Shown here: in pieces, positions 1-6,949 of the stretch
Numbering within the stretch: the stretch's first letter is position 1
How the letters are laid out: each line of letters starts with the position of its first letter
Source: Burkholderiales bacterium RIFCSPHIGHO2_12_FULL_61_11
GTDB lineage: Bacteria > Pseudomonadota > Gammaproteobacteria > Burkholderiales > Burkholderiaceae_C
Direction of reading: 5' to 3'
Length of the DNA: 11,033 nt
NCBI GenBank assembly: GCA_001770785.1
Contig: MERZ01000004.1
Location: 6,876-17,908 of the forward strand
Made by a program: the position numbers and the translations under genes
The notes under the pieces: model-generated
Databases searched by the model: none
What the model saw: only the letters and a program-made list of their open reading frames with translations
What the model was told of the DNA's origin: nothing

Positions 1-516
1 AAAGCAAACCCTGTTTGACGGTATGCCCTCCCGCGCCAGGTTATCTTCGGCGGTGCGCTCCGTGGTGTAGAGCCTGTCAGAAATCTGGTCCGTGAGGATG
101 CGGTTGATCTCTTCCGGCATGGCCCGGTCGTAGCTGCGCAGGCCGGCCTCGACATGCACCACCGGAACACCCTTCTTGACCGCCACCAGCGAGCAGGCCA
201 GCGTCGAGTTGACATCACCGGCCACCGTGACGCAGGAGGGATGATGCGCATCGACAACCGGCTCGAACCGGCGCATGACTTCGGCCGTCTGCATCGCGTG
301 CGTGCCAGATCCGACTTCAAGATTGACGTCCGGTCGCGGCAGCCTCAATTCTTCAAACAGGCGATCGCTCATGTCAGTGCCGTAGTGCTGGCCGGTGTGC
401 ACCAGCAGCGCGGGCAAAGGCGGGACATGAGCGGCCATGGCACGCAGAATGGGCGCCATCTTCATGAAATTCGGCCGTGCACCGACGACACAAATGACGG
501 GGCCCAAATGGCTCAT
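1..516 (-). CDS. wecB: UDP-N-acetylglucosamine 2-epimerase (non-hydrolysing), N-terminal part, cut by the window edge
   Basis: The enzyme interconverts UDP-GlcNAc and UDP-ManNAc in the cytoplasm, supplying an aminosugar for exopolysaccharide synthesis. The window holds the first 172 codons; the family is usually about 370-380 residues, so roughly half is missing to the left. Visible family motifs are GARPNFMK (12-19), HTGQHY (40-45), GDVNS (100-104), HVEAGLRS (121-128) and PEEINR (134-139). By recalled comparison with E. coli WecB, D101, E123 and one of E135/E136 match the acidic catalytic residues. The ATG overlaps the stop of the upstream ATPase gene (ATGA at 513-516), and AGGAG sits 8 nt before the start. 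This gene is a regular member of XrtA exopolysaccharide loci. The family call is very secure; the symbol follows the usual naming in such loci. Confidence 0.93.
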   Translation of the reverse strand, partial: MSHLGPVICVVGARPNFMKMAPILRAMAAHVPPLPALLVHTGQHYGTDMSDRLFEELRLPRPDVNLEVGSGTHAMQTAEVMRRFEPVVDAHHPSCVTVAGDVNSTLACSLVAVKKGVPVVHVEAGLRSYDRAMPEEINRILTDQISDRLYTTERTAEDNLAREGIPSNRVCF

Positions 517-1619
517 GGACTGCTCTCCTGGCTGGGCTTTCTGACCGCTGTGACGAGCTTTTGCAGCATGACGAGAATTTCGAGGTTGATGCGTTCCAGA
601 CGCAGCACGCTTCGCTCCAGACGACGCAAGCGGCCATCGTATTGCTCAACACCCAGGGCGTCAATCTGACTGGAAATGGCATCCGCCAGGCCAGGGGTGA
701 CCTGCAGTTTGGCCAGATCAATATCAGCCGAGCCGGCCGCTGTCAGACCTTGCATGCCTGAATCGTCCAGGGCCGATCTCTTGCCTGCTGCCTTGCTGGA
801 GGGAACCGCCGATTCGTCGTGAATTTCGCTCACCACCTCACTGACCTCTTCAAGGCCAAAGGCATCTTTGTTGCCCAAAAAGCCAAGCAACAGCAAGCGA
901 TCACAAATCAGATTGACACGGCGCGGGATGCCGCCGGAGGCATTGAAAATCGCTTCAAAAGCGGCTGAATCGAAGCTGGGGCGTCCGGCAGCTCCGGCAC
1001 ATTTCAGGCGATGCTCAATATAACCCTGTGTTTCATCCGAAGCCAGCGGCCCGATATGGCAGGTCGCGGTAACGCGCTGCCTGAATTGCTGCATGGTGGG
1101 GCTTTGCAAAATGGTGCGAAATTCGGGCTGCCCCACGAGAAACGTCTGCAGCAGCGCCTGTTGGCCAAACTGGAAGTTCGACAGCATGCGCAGTTCTTCC
1201 ACCGACCGGGCATTGAGGTTTTGCGCTTCGTCGACGATCAGCAGGCAGCGTTTGCCCTGGCTTGTCTGATGCACCAGATAGGCCTCGAGCGCCATCAGCA
1301 CCTCGGCCTTTGAGACGTCTTTAACCCGCACACCAAACGCAGCAGCCACCAAACGCAGGGTGTCTTCGGCATCGAGCTGCGTGGTAACCAGGTTGGCGGC
1401 TACGACCTTTTCGGGGTCCAGACTGGCGAGCAGTCCCCGCACAATGGTGGTCTTGCCCGCCCCAACCTCACCCGTGATGACAATGAAACCTTCGTTTCGT
1501 TGCACGCCGTATTCGAGGTAGGCCTTGGCACGCCGGTGCTGTTTGCTGCCAAAATAAAAACCCGGATCAGGGTTGAGCTGAAAAGGCTTGCTGCTTAAGC
1601 CGTAAAAAGCTTCATACAT
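513..1619 (-). CDS. XrtA/PEP-CTERM locus-associated ATPase (ExeA/GspA-like AAA family)
   Basis: A 368-residue AAA+ ATPase of the ExeA/GspA type, matching the subfamily known from PEP-CTERM/exosortase loci (TIGR03015, recalled, not searched). It begins with the typical MYEAFYGL...PF.L.PDP stretch. Walker A GEVGAGKTT is at 50-58, Walker B LLIVDE at 126-131, a SNFQ sensor-like element at 147-150, GQPEFR at 163-168 and GIPRRVN (sensor 2) at 230-236. After about residue 270 a low-complexity linker leads to a coiled-coil-like, Leu/Arg-rich C-terminus (325-360). No transmembrane segment is evident. Its exact role is unproven; by analogy with ExeA it may energise assembly or localisation of an envelope export complex. 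It starts 3 nt after the beta-barrel gene stops and lacks a clear Shine-Dalgarno sequence, suggesting translational coupling; its stop overlaps the epimerase start. Confidence 0.92.
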   Translation of the reverse strand: MYEAFYGLSSKPFQLNPDPGFYFGSKQHRRAKAYLEYGVQRNEGFIVITGEVGAGKTTIVRGLLASLDPEKVVAANLVTTQLDAEDTLRLVAAAFGVRVKDVSKAEVLMALEAYLVHQTSQGKRCLLIVDEAQNLNARSVEELRMLSNFQFGQQALLQTFLVGQPEFRTILQSPTMQQFRQRVTATCHIGPLASDETQGYIEHRLKCAGAAGRPSFDSAAFEAIFNASGGIPRRVNLICDRLLLLGFLGNKDAFGLEEVSEVVSEIHDESAVPSSKAAGKRSALDDSGMQGLTAAGSADIDLAKLQVTPGLADAISSQIDALGVEQYDGRLRRLERSVLRLERINLEILVMLQKLVTAVRKPSQESSP

Positions 1620-1622
1620 GGC

Positions 1623-3179
1623 TCAGAACTGCATGTTCAAAATGCAGGTAATTGCGTTTTCAACATAGGGCACGGTGCGGCTGCTGGAAACCACGTGGCG
1701 CACCGCCACGGAAGCCGCGGCCCGTTTGCCAACTTTTCCCGAGACGCTGACATTGACAAGGCGCAGAGTGGTGTCTTGCAGACTCGAATCCCCGGAGGTT
1801 TTTTGCTGCGATGCCAGAACGCCGAGCGAATAATTGGGCGTTAAACGGTGCGCATAGTTGACGCTCAAGCCGCGCTGGCGAACCAGTGACGACGTGGTGA
1901 GGTCATCAAAAATGCCTGTCACCACGGTATCGAGCCGGCTGGTCTCGCTTCGCGTGGCAACAAACGTAATGGTGTCTCGCACACCGAGCAGCGCAAACGA
2001 CAAATCTTGCCGGCGTTGCAGGGACAATGCCGAGGTCAAAAAGCCGAAGTTGAACCGAGCGTTGGGATTGATGCCAAAAAGCGGCAAAATTGCATCGAAC
2101 TGCGCGCGTGAGACCGGATTTTTCTCGACAGCGAGATACTGGCTATACAGGAGATCGGAAATTGCGAGACTTGCAATTCCGGTTTGGGTCGGCGTTGTTG
2201 AAAGACCCTTTGAATCGGTATATTTCCATGCGGTGCGTGGCGTTCTGTGCTCGAAACTCACGCTGTGCGTGTTTCCGAATGAACGGCGATCGCGCGAGGC
2301 TGCCAGCGTCGTCGTTGGGGACGGAGACCAGCTTACCCCGAAGCCGCCGGTGGCATAGCTTTTCTTGTCGAAGCTGGTGTAGTTATTGGCTTCCCGCCCG
2401 GCGTTGGCGGACACCTGCAACTGGGGCGTGATCGCGTAGGACAAGCCAAGATTCAAACGATCAGCTTCGGTGGCGCGACCGGTGTTGAAATCAATCCTTT
2501 GGCGGCTGGCGTCTGCCAGCCAGCCAAGATTTCTGAAGGCGCTGTCACCGCTGATCTTGAAGACACCATCGGACGTTGTGACATCTGAAAGTGCCGCTGC
2601 ATCGCTGCTAGTCGCCGCCCGGCTGTAACGTGCCTCATAGCGGGCCGTAGCGCCCAAACGACCGCGCAGATAGGGCGAAATCCGGTAGTTTGAAACCTCG
2701 GTGCGATTGGCGTTGACAGATGTATTGTCAACTGACGGCGTACCAAAGGCAGACACAGCCTGCTGCGAAATGGAACTGCTGAAATCGACAAAGGCCCAGT
2801 TGTCAACGGCCTCCAGCGTACCAAACGTATTCAGTGCGTTTTGGGTTTGGCTGGGCGACGAGTTTCGGGCGTAGAAAATCCCATTCAAGGCATAGTCAAA
2901 GTAGCCCTTGAGTCGGGCGCCATCAAGAGTGATGCGGATGCCGGGGCTGATTTCGGTGATCAGCTCTGCCTTCTCACCGACAGGGCTCAGGCGCACGTTA
3001 TCAGTCAGCGTCTCGGTGACGGAGACCAGCGGCACAATCGACACTGCACGTTTCGGACCCGGATCTGCGCCAGGCACCTGAGCATAAGCGCCTGCCGACG
3101 CCATCACCAAACTAGCTGCCACCGGCAGTGACGCGGCCGTGATTCGCAGAGCCCGTGGAGAAAGCAAACTGGCCCTCAT
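1623..3179 (-). CDS. PEP-CTERM system-associated outer-membrane beta-barrel protein (TIGR03016-like)
   Basis: A 518-residue secreted protein. Residues 1-33 form a Sec signal peptide with a basic start, a hydrophobic core and a likely AYA cleavage site at 31-33. The mature part consists of alternating polar and hydrophobic stretches with many Ser, Thr, Asn and aromatic residues. It ends in a Phe-terminated strand (LNMQF), the usual outer-membrane beta-barrel signature recognised by the BAM machinery. Position and N-terminal sequence (VSVTETLTDNVRL) fit the uncharacterised beta-barrel family found in XrtA loci (TIGR03016, recalled). The likely role is passage of polysaccharide through the outer membrane, but that is inferred from context. 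The gene starts 2 nt after the kinase stop with no recognisable Shine-Dalgarno sequence. It is the least conserved type of gene in the operon, so the family call rests partly on position. Confidence 0.85.
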   Translation of the reverse strand: MRASLLSPRALRITAASLPVAASLVMASAGAYAQVPGADPGPKRAVSIVPLVSVTETLTDNVRLSPVGEKAELITEISPGIRITLDGARLKGYFDYALNGIFYARNSSPSQTQNALNTFGTLEAVDNWAFVDFSSSISQQAVSAFGTPSVDNTSVNANRTEVSNYRISPYLRGRLGATARYEARYSRAATSSDAAALSDVTTSDGVFKISGDSAFRNLGWLADASRQRIDFNTGRATEADRLNLGLSYAITPQLQVSANAGREANNYTSFDKKSYATGGFGVSWSPSPTTTLAASRDRRSFGNTHSVSFEHRTPRTAWKYTDSKGLSTTPTQTGIASLAISDLLYSQYLAVEKNPVSRAQFDAILPLFGINPNARFNFGFLTSALSLQRRQDLSFALLGVRDTITFVATRSETSRLDTVVTGIFDDLTTSSLVRQRGLSVNYAHRLTPNYSLGVLASQQKTSGDSSLQDTTLRLVNVSVSGKVGKRAAASVAVRHVVSSSRTVPYVENAITCILNMQF

Positions 3180-3181
3180 GA

Positions 3182-4123
3182 CTAAAATTGAGCCACAGGG
3201 ACACCAGGCTTGCTGCTGCTTATCTCCGCGCCATAGCCATATCCGTATCCGTATCCATATCCGTACTCATAGCCATAGCCATACTCGCCTTTGGAAACAG
3301 CTCTTGCCTGATTGAGCAACATTAACCTGACGGGGCAGGCCTCAATCGTGGCCAGTGCTTGCCTAACCTCGGACTGCAGGGTTTTTCCAGCCTCCACCAC
3401 CATCACCACCTGCCCCATGTGGGATGCCAGCACCCGCGCCTCGGTGGCGAGAAGAAGCGGCGGCGAATCAAAAACAATGATGCGGTCAGGGTAGCGACTA
3501 GACATTTCATCGAGCAGCCGGATCATCGCATCACTGGCCAGCAGTTCGGTGGCGCGGGCATGCGGCGTTCCGGTGGGCAGAATGGTCAGCTTGTCAATGT
3601 TTGTTTTCAGCAGCATGCCCGACATGTCGCTGGAGTCCCCCAGCACCAGATCGAGCAAACCGGGGCCTTCGGGCAGTCCCAGCATTTTCATCACACAGGG
3701 ACGCGACACGTCGGCATCCACCAGCAGCACCGTGTTATCCAGTTCGGTGACCATGCTCATGGCCAGATTGATGGCGGTAAAAGTCTTGCCCTCGCCAGGC
3801 AGCGCGCTGGTCACCATGATCAGGTTGCCATGTTCGATGACAGAGGCGCCTTTGCCCATGGCGTTGCTGATGAGCGGCCGCTTAATCACGCGGTATTGGT
3901 CTGCAATTTGGGATCGTGGCGCATTGGGGCTGACAATGCCCGCTTGCGCGAGTGCCGCCAGATCAATGTCAACACGCCGGGACAGTGCGGCAGGCTGAGC
4001 CGCGCTCACAGGCGTCTGGGCAGCAGCGGGCGTTTGAGCCGCTGGCGGCGTTGCAGGCATCTCGGCACCCGCCTGGCGAAGCTGTTCCAGGCGTTGCGCC
4101 GCCTGCTCGATCAAGCTAGTCAT
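3182..4123 (-). CDS. XrtA-associated BY-type tyrosine autokinase with Tyr-Gly repeat tail
   Basis: A 313-residue cytoplasmic bacterial tyrosine kinase (Wzc/CapB-like P-loop fold, PEP-CTERM TyrKin subfamily TIGR03018, recalled). It is expected to partner with the membrane chain-length protein encoded just upstream and to control chain length and export through cycles of autophosphorylation. Walker A SALPGEGKT is at 106-114, Walker A' VLLVDADVS at 132-140 and Walker B IIVFDS at 215-220. The N-terminus (20-50) is a Pro/Ala-rich linker; MTSLIEQAAQRLEQLR looks helical. The C-terminal tyrosine cluster, the usual autophosphorylation site, is here a regular array of nine tyrosines alternating almost strictly with glycine (281-298), followed by a 15-residue tail. 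The ATG lies 7 nt after the chain-length stop, with GGGGTG 8 nt upstream of it. The call is secure. Confidence 0.94.
   Translation of the reverse strand: MTSLIEQAAQRLEQLRQAGAEMPATPPAAQTPAAAQTPVSAAQPAALSRRVDIDLAALAQAGIVSPNAPRSQIADQYRVIKRPLISNAMGKGASVIEHGNLIMVTSALPGEGKTFTAINLAMSMVTELDNTVLLVDADVSRPCVMKMLGLPEGPGLLDLVLGDSSDMSGMLLKTNIDKLTILPTGTPHARATELLASDAMIRLLDEMSSRYPDRIIVFDSPPLLLATEARVLASHMGQVVMVVEAGKTLQSEVRQALATIEACPVRLMLLNQARAVSKGEYGYGYEYGYGYGYGYGYGAEISSSKPGVPVAQF
3234..3290 (-). repeat. Short in-frame TAY-GGN tandem repeat in the kinase gene
   Basis: The coding strand holds a run of near-identical 6-nt units (TAT or TAC followed by GGC or GGA, one GAG interruption), encoding the Tyr-Gly tail of the autokinase. 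Such a short in-frame tandem is prone to slippage, so the number of tyrosines could vary between strains without breaking the frame. Variation is inferred, not seen. Confidence 0.75.
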
Positions 4124-4130
4124 ATTTGAT

Positions 4131-5705
4131 TCACCCCGCCCGCCCGGACATTATGGAAAACACGATCATTCCGGCAATAAAAATTGCCACCAACCCGCCT
4201 GAAGCAGCCAGGAACTTCTTCAACCCGGATTTTTCCTGTCGGAGAGCCGCGTCGTCCATCACCAGCGTCACAACACCCAGCAGCGGCAAACCCAACACTT
4301 CTCTCAGGGAACGCGCATCAAAAAAGACGGCACGCAATTGGCTGGCAATAAAGGCAGTTGCAAGCCCGGCACCCAAAGCGGCCAGCAACGCGAGGGGCAG
4401 CAGCAGCAAACGGTTGGGCGCCACCGGATTGGGCGACGCGCGCGGCGGGTCTATCAAACGGAAGTTCGCAACACCCGCGGCAGTGTCCAGATCGCCTGAC
4501 AGCGCTGCCGACTCTCTTCGGGCAACCAGGTCGTTGTAGTTCTTTTTGTTGATGTCGTAGTCGCGGTTCAACTGGGCAAATTGAGCCTCAATTTGCGGCG
4601 CTGTTTTCATCAACTCACGCGCCCGGCTGAAACGCGCCTCGTACTCACCCACCCTGGCCCGCAGAGCGGCAACTTGCACTTCCGAGGTGGCCAGCAGGCG
4701 ATTGAGCTCCTGGTAAACCAGGCTGTTGCCTGATGCCGACGCCGGGTTGGCCATCGCGACTTTGCGCAATTCTTGCACCTCTTCGAGCTTGGCAGCCTCG
4801 AGCTCCTTGATCACACGCCTGGTCCAGACAATATCGGGGTGTTCCTCGGTAAAGCGCTGCAGCAGCATATCGAGATTGCGCTTTTGCGCGTCGATTCGTC
4901 CGTCAATCTCGGGCGTTGAGACCGACAGGGATGACTCTTGCAGGAGGCTGCGCGATGTGATGTCGGCGTTTTGCGTTTTTTCGGCTTCCAACTGGCGCCT
5001 GGCTGCATCACGCGCATTTTCCGCCTCACGCAATTCAAGGCGGGCCTGGCCCAACTGAGCGCTCACGGCACTGAGCTGCCCGGCCATGTCGTTGCCATCG
5101 GCATTTTGAAGCTCAATGTTTCGGACTTTGAACTCCTTCAAACGTGATTCAGCTTCCTCGAGCTTGGCCACGTACGTCTTGATCTGCTCATCGATAAATT
5201 TCCTGGCGGTATTGGAGTCTTTTCGTGTGTCCCCCAGGCTGGATTCAACAAAAATTGACACCAGGGACTGCACCACCCGTTTCGCCTTGTCAGGGCTGGC
5301 ATCGCGATACGACAGCACGTAGAGGTTGTCGCGGCCCACGTTCTTGATTTCAAGCGTTTTCATCAGGCGATCGATCAGCGCGTCCCGCGCGTCCTTAGAT
5401 TGGATTTTCAGGTCCATATCAGCCATGCGAATGAGCTTTTCAACATTGGGGCGGCTGATGAGCGTGCGACTCAGCATCACCACCTGTTGCTCCACATTCG
5501 GTTGCACCGCCAGGCCCGACATCAAAGGCTTCAAGATGGACTGGGTATCGACAAAAATGCGGGCTGATGCCTCGTATTTGTCAGGCACCGAAAGCACCAC
5601 AAATGTGCCAATCGCGGTGACCACCCAAGCCACCCCCAGGCCCAGCCAGCGATGTTTCCACATGGCTCTGGATGCGGTGAATAATTGGCGAATCAGCTCG
5701 TCCAT
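4131..5705 (-). CDS. XrtA system polysaccharide chain-length determinant (Wzz/GumC family)
   Basis: A 524-residue inner-membrane polysaccharide co-polymerase that sets polymer length and couples to the tyrosine autokinase encoded next. The N-terminal Wzz domain has a transmembrane helix at about 20-40. A long periplasmic region rich in coiled coil (about 165-245 and 300-400) follows. A second transmembrane segment at about 432-455 is preceded by the Pro-rich stretch DPPRASPNPVAPN (419-431), typical of the family. Unlike short Wzz proteins it continues through a cytoplasmic segment to a further hydrophobic helix at about 498-519, consistent with the PEP-CTERM subfamily (TIGR03007, recalled). 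The start is supported by AAGGAG 8 nt upstream. An 80-nt gap separates it from the export lipoprotein gene, the largest gap in the operon, but no terminator is visible there. Confidence 0.94.
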   Translation of the reverse strand: MDELIRQLFTASRAMWKHRWLGLGVAWVVTAIGTFVVLSVPDKYEASARIFVDTQSILKPLMSGLAVQPNVEQQVVMLSRTLISRPNVEKLIRMADMDLKIQSKDARDALIDRLMKTLEIKNVGRDNLYVLSYRDASPDKAKRVVQSLVSIFVESSLGDTRKDSNTARKFIDEQIKTYVAKLEEAESRLKEFKVRNIELQNADGNDMAGQLSAVSAQLGQARLELREAENARDAARRQLEAEKTQNADITSRSLLQESSLSVSTPEIDGRIDAQKRNLDMLLQRFTEEHPDIVWTRRVIKELEAAKLEEVQELRKVAMANPASASGNSLVYQELNRLLATSEVQVAALRARVGEYEARFSRARELMKTAPQIEAQFAQLNRDYDINKKNYNDLVARRESAALSGDLDTAAGVANFRLIDPPRASPNPVAPNRLLLLPLALLAALGAGLATAFIASQLRAVFFDARSLREVLGLPLLGVVTLVMDDAALRQEKSGLKKFLAASGGLVAIFIAGMIVFSIMSGRAG

Positions 5706-5785
5706 TGGTTCAGCTCCTTGCGGTCAGAGTGCGAACGCTGCAACACCTTGGTCAAGCGAAGCAGCAACCAGAAAAGCCAGCGGCC

Positions 5786-6421
5786 TTAAAACCAGCCTTG
5801 CGGAATGATCAGGATGTCGCCGGGTTTCATCTCGACATTGGCCGATATATCGCCGCGTTTGATCAGATCTTTGAGCCGCACGGAATACCGCTTGTCACCC
5901 TCTGAAGCACGGGTGATGGATGCCGCGTTGCCATCGGCGAAGTCCGTCAGGCCACCCACTGCAATCATGACGTCCAGCACGGTCATGTTTTGCTTGTAGG
6001 GCAAGGCCTGGGGTTTGGCCGCCTCGCCGACAACCCGTATCTGTTCACTGTAGGGCCCGACAAAGCTGGTCACGATAATCGTCACCACCGGGTCACGCAC
6101 CAAATTGCTCAACGCCTTCTCGACGTCACGGGCAATCTCGACGGAGGTTTTGCCTTGGGCAACGAGCTCATCGACCAGTGGCGTTGACACCTTGCCATCA
6201 GGACGGACCGGGACTGACAAGGAAAGCTCGGGATTGCGCCAAACGATGATGTTGAGTGTGTCACCCGGACCCACAATGTAGTTGTAGTCTGCGGCGGCGG
6301 CGGCAGCCGGCGCGGGCGGATAGGCGGTTGAAAAGCTGGCGCATGCTGGCAGCAGGCCGGCCAGTACGCCCAGTGCGGCCCAATGGGACGCGGTTTTTAT
6401 AGTGATAAAAAAGCTTTTCAA
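5786..6421 (-). CDS. XrtA/PEP-CTERM exopolysaccharide export lipoprotein (Wza/OPX family), TTG start
   Basis: First gene of the operon, 211 residues from the chosen start. It is an outer-membrane polysaccharide export protein of the Wza type (PEP-CTERM export subfamily TIGR03027, recalled). A lipoprotein signal (MKSFF..., hydrophobic 14-23) ends in the lipobox LPAC with Cys27; the next residue is Ala, so Lol sorting to the outer membrane is expected. An Ala/Pro linker follows. Next come the polysaccharide export domain (YIVGPGD at 48-54, LNIIVWRNPELS, RPDGKVSTPL) and an SLBB-like segment (about 127-180), and the protein ends with GDILIIPQGWF. The track-like longer reading starts at another TTG (6451), but the TTG at 6421 has AGGGAG 7 nt upstream and gives an ideal signal peptide. 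No ATG is available in frame near the start. Confidence 0.92.
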   Translation of the reverse strand: MKSFFITIKTASHWAALGVLAGLLPACASFSTAYPPAPAAAAAADYNYIVGPGDTLNIIVWRNPELSLSVPVRPDGKVSTPLVDELVAQGKTSVEIARDVEKALSNLVRDPVVTIIVTSFVGPYSEQIRVVGEAAKPQALPYKQNMTVLDVMIAVGGLTDFADGNAASITRASEGDKRYSVRLKDLIKRGDISANVEMKPGDILIIPQGWF

Positions 6422-6428
6422 AGCGTTT

Positions 6429-6434
6429 CTCCCT
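6429..6434 (-). promoter_or_regulatory. Ribosome binding site deciding the TTG start
   Basis: AGGGAG on the minus strand lies 7 nt before the TTG at 6419-6421. It selects this codon over the upstream in-frame TTG at 6449-6451, which has no comparable site and would add ten residues ahead of the lipoprotein signal. Confidence 0.7.
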
Positions 6435-6468
6435 AAAAAAATTCCTACCAAACATTTGACGCGAAATC

Positions 6469-6490
6469 ACTATAGCCCATTTGTTTCCAA
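6469..6490 (-). promoter_or_regulatory. Candidate promoter of the exopolysaccharide operon
   Basis: Two overlapping readings are possible on the minus strand. TATAGT at 6469-6474 is a good sigma-70 -10 element, but no good -35 lies 16-18 nt upstream (TGGCGG or CTGGCG only). TTGGAAACAAATGGGC (6475-6490) has the GG-N10-GC spacing of a sigma-54 site but a poor match otherwise. Either would give a leader of about 40 nt before the TTG start. Neither is convincing alone. Confidence 0.3.
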
Positions 6491-6561
6491 CCGCCAGCAA
6501 CAATTTTTGCTTTGTTCGATCTGTTGTTTTGAAAGACGTAAATATTTCACACTAACTGTCT

Positions 6562-6596
6562 GTCATGGATCCAGGTCGACGCCGGATGATGAAAAA
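6562..6596. repeat. Dispersed repeat, copy 1 (CATGGATCCAGG...CCGGATGATG)
   Basis: The segment TCATGGATCCAGG, TCGACGCCGGATGATGAAA recurs with few changes at 10972-11008 (TCATGAATCCAGG, CCGACGCCCCGGATGATGAAA). Same orientation, about 4.4 kb apart, both outside genes. It adjoins the palindromic repeat cluster that follows. Confidence 0.7.
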
Positions 6597-6603
6597 GAGT
6601 CTC

Positions 6604-6931
6604 GTCATTGAGAGGCCCGCCACGCACCCGATTCGTCATCGCGAGGCCGCAGGCCGTGGCGATCCATCGTGGATCAAGCAGGGACATGGATTGCCGCGCT
6701 GCGCTCTCCATGAACCGTCTGTCATTGCGAACGTAGTGTGGCAATCCATGAACCCGCTTTTTTTTCGACGATGGACTGCCGCGCTTCGCTCGCAGTGACG
6801 AATTCCTGGTTCAAGGTCCGTGTGCGGTATCGGGCCGGTACGGCGGGCTCTCCATGAACCGCACGGTTCATGGCCAGTTTGCAGTTTCGGCCGCCCGAAA
6901 CAGGAAGCTCGCAATGACGGGAGTGGATTGC
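6604..6931. repeat. Cluster of dispersed palindromic (REP-like) repeats
   Basis: Several copies of a roughly 30-nt element of the type GTCATTGCGAGCG...GGCAATCCATG lie in alternating orientation: 6634-6667 (forward), 6685-6705 (reverse), 6721-6749 (forward), 6771-6799 (reverse), with partial copies at 6604-6613 and 6903-6931. The 6721-6749 and 6771-6799 copies form an inverted repeat matching at 23 of 29 positions around a 21-nt loop that contains a run of eight T; most mismatches would be G-U pairs in RNA. This element is common between genes in many bacteria, and reading through it gives notorious spurious peptides of the HCERSAAVH / MDCHTTFAMT kind. No coding region is supported in 6456-6949; the cluster may act as a transcription boundary between the adenylyltransferase gene and the operon. 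Confidence 0.8.
6852..6873. repeat. Perfect 9-bp inverted repeat with 4-nt loop
   Basis: CCATGAACC, loop GCAC, GGTTCATGG. It reuses the CCATGAACC sequence that ends other elements of the adjoining repeat cluster (6708-6716). No T-run follows, so it is not a classical terminator. Confidence 0.65.
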
Positions 6932-6949
6932 CCGCGTTTGTTTTTGGAC

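Noticed and set aside
154..669. Plus-strand open frames across the operon (also near 3359-4129, 5326-5808, 7184-7819)
   Set aside because: Antisense shadows of well-supported genes, rich in Arg/His or Ser as expected for reversed coding sequence.
6604..6931. CRISPR array or insertion sequence in the repeat-rich region
   Set aside because: Repeats alternate in orientation with irregular spacing, and there is no transposase or paired terminal repeats.
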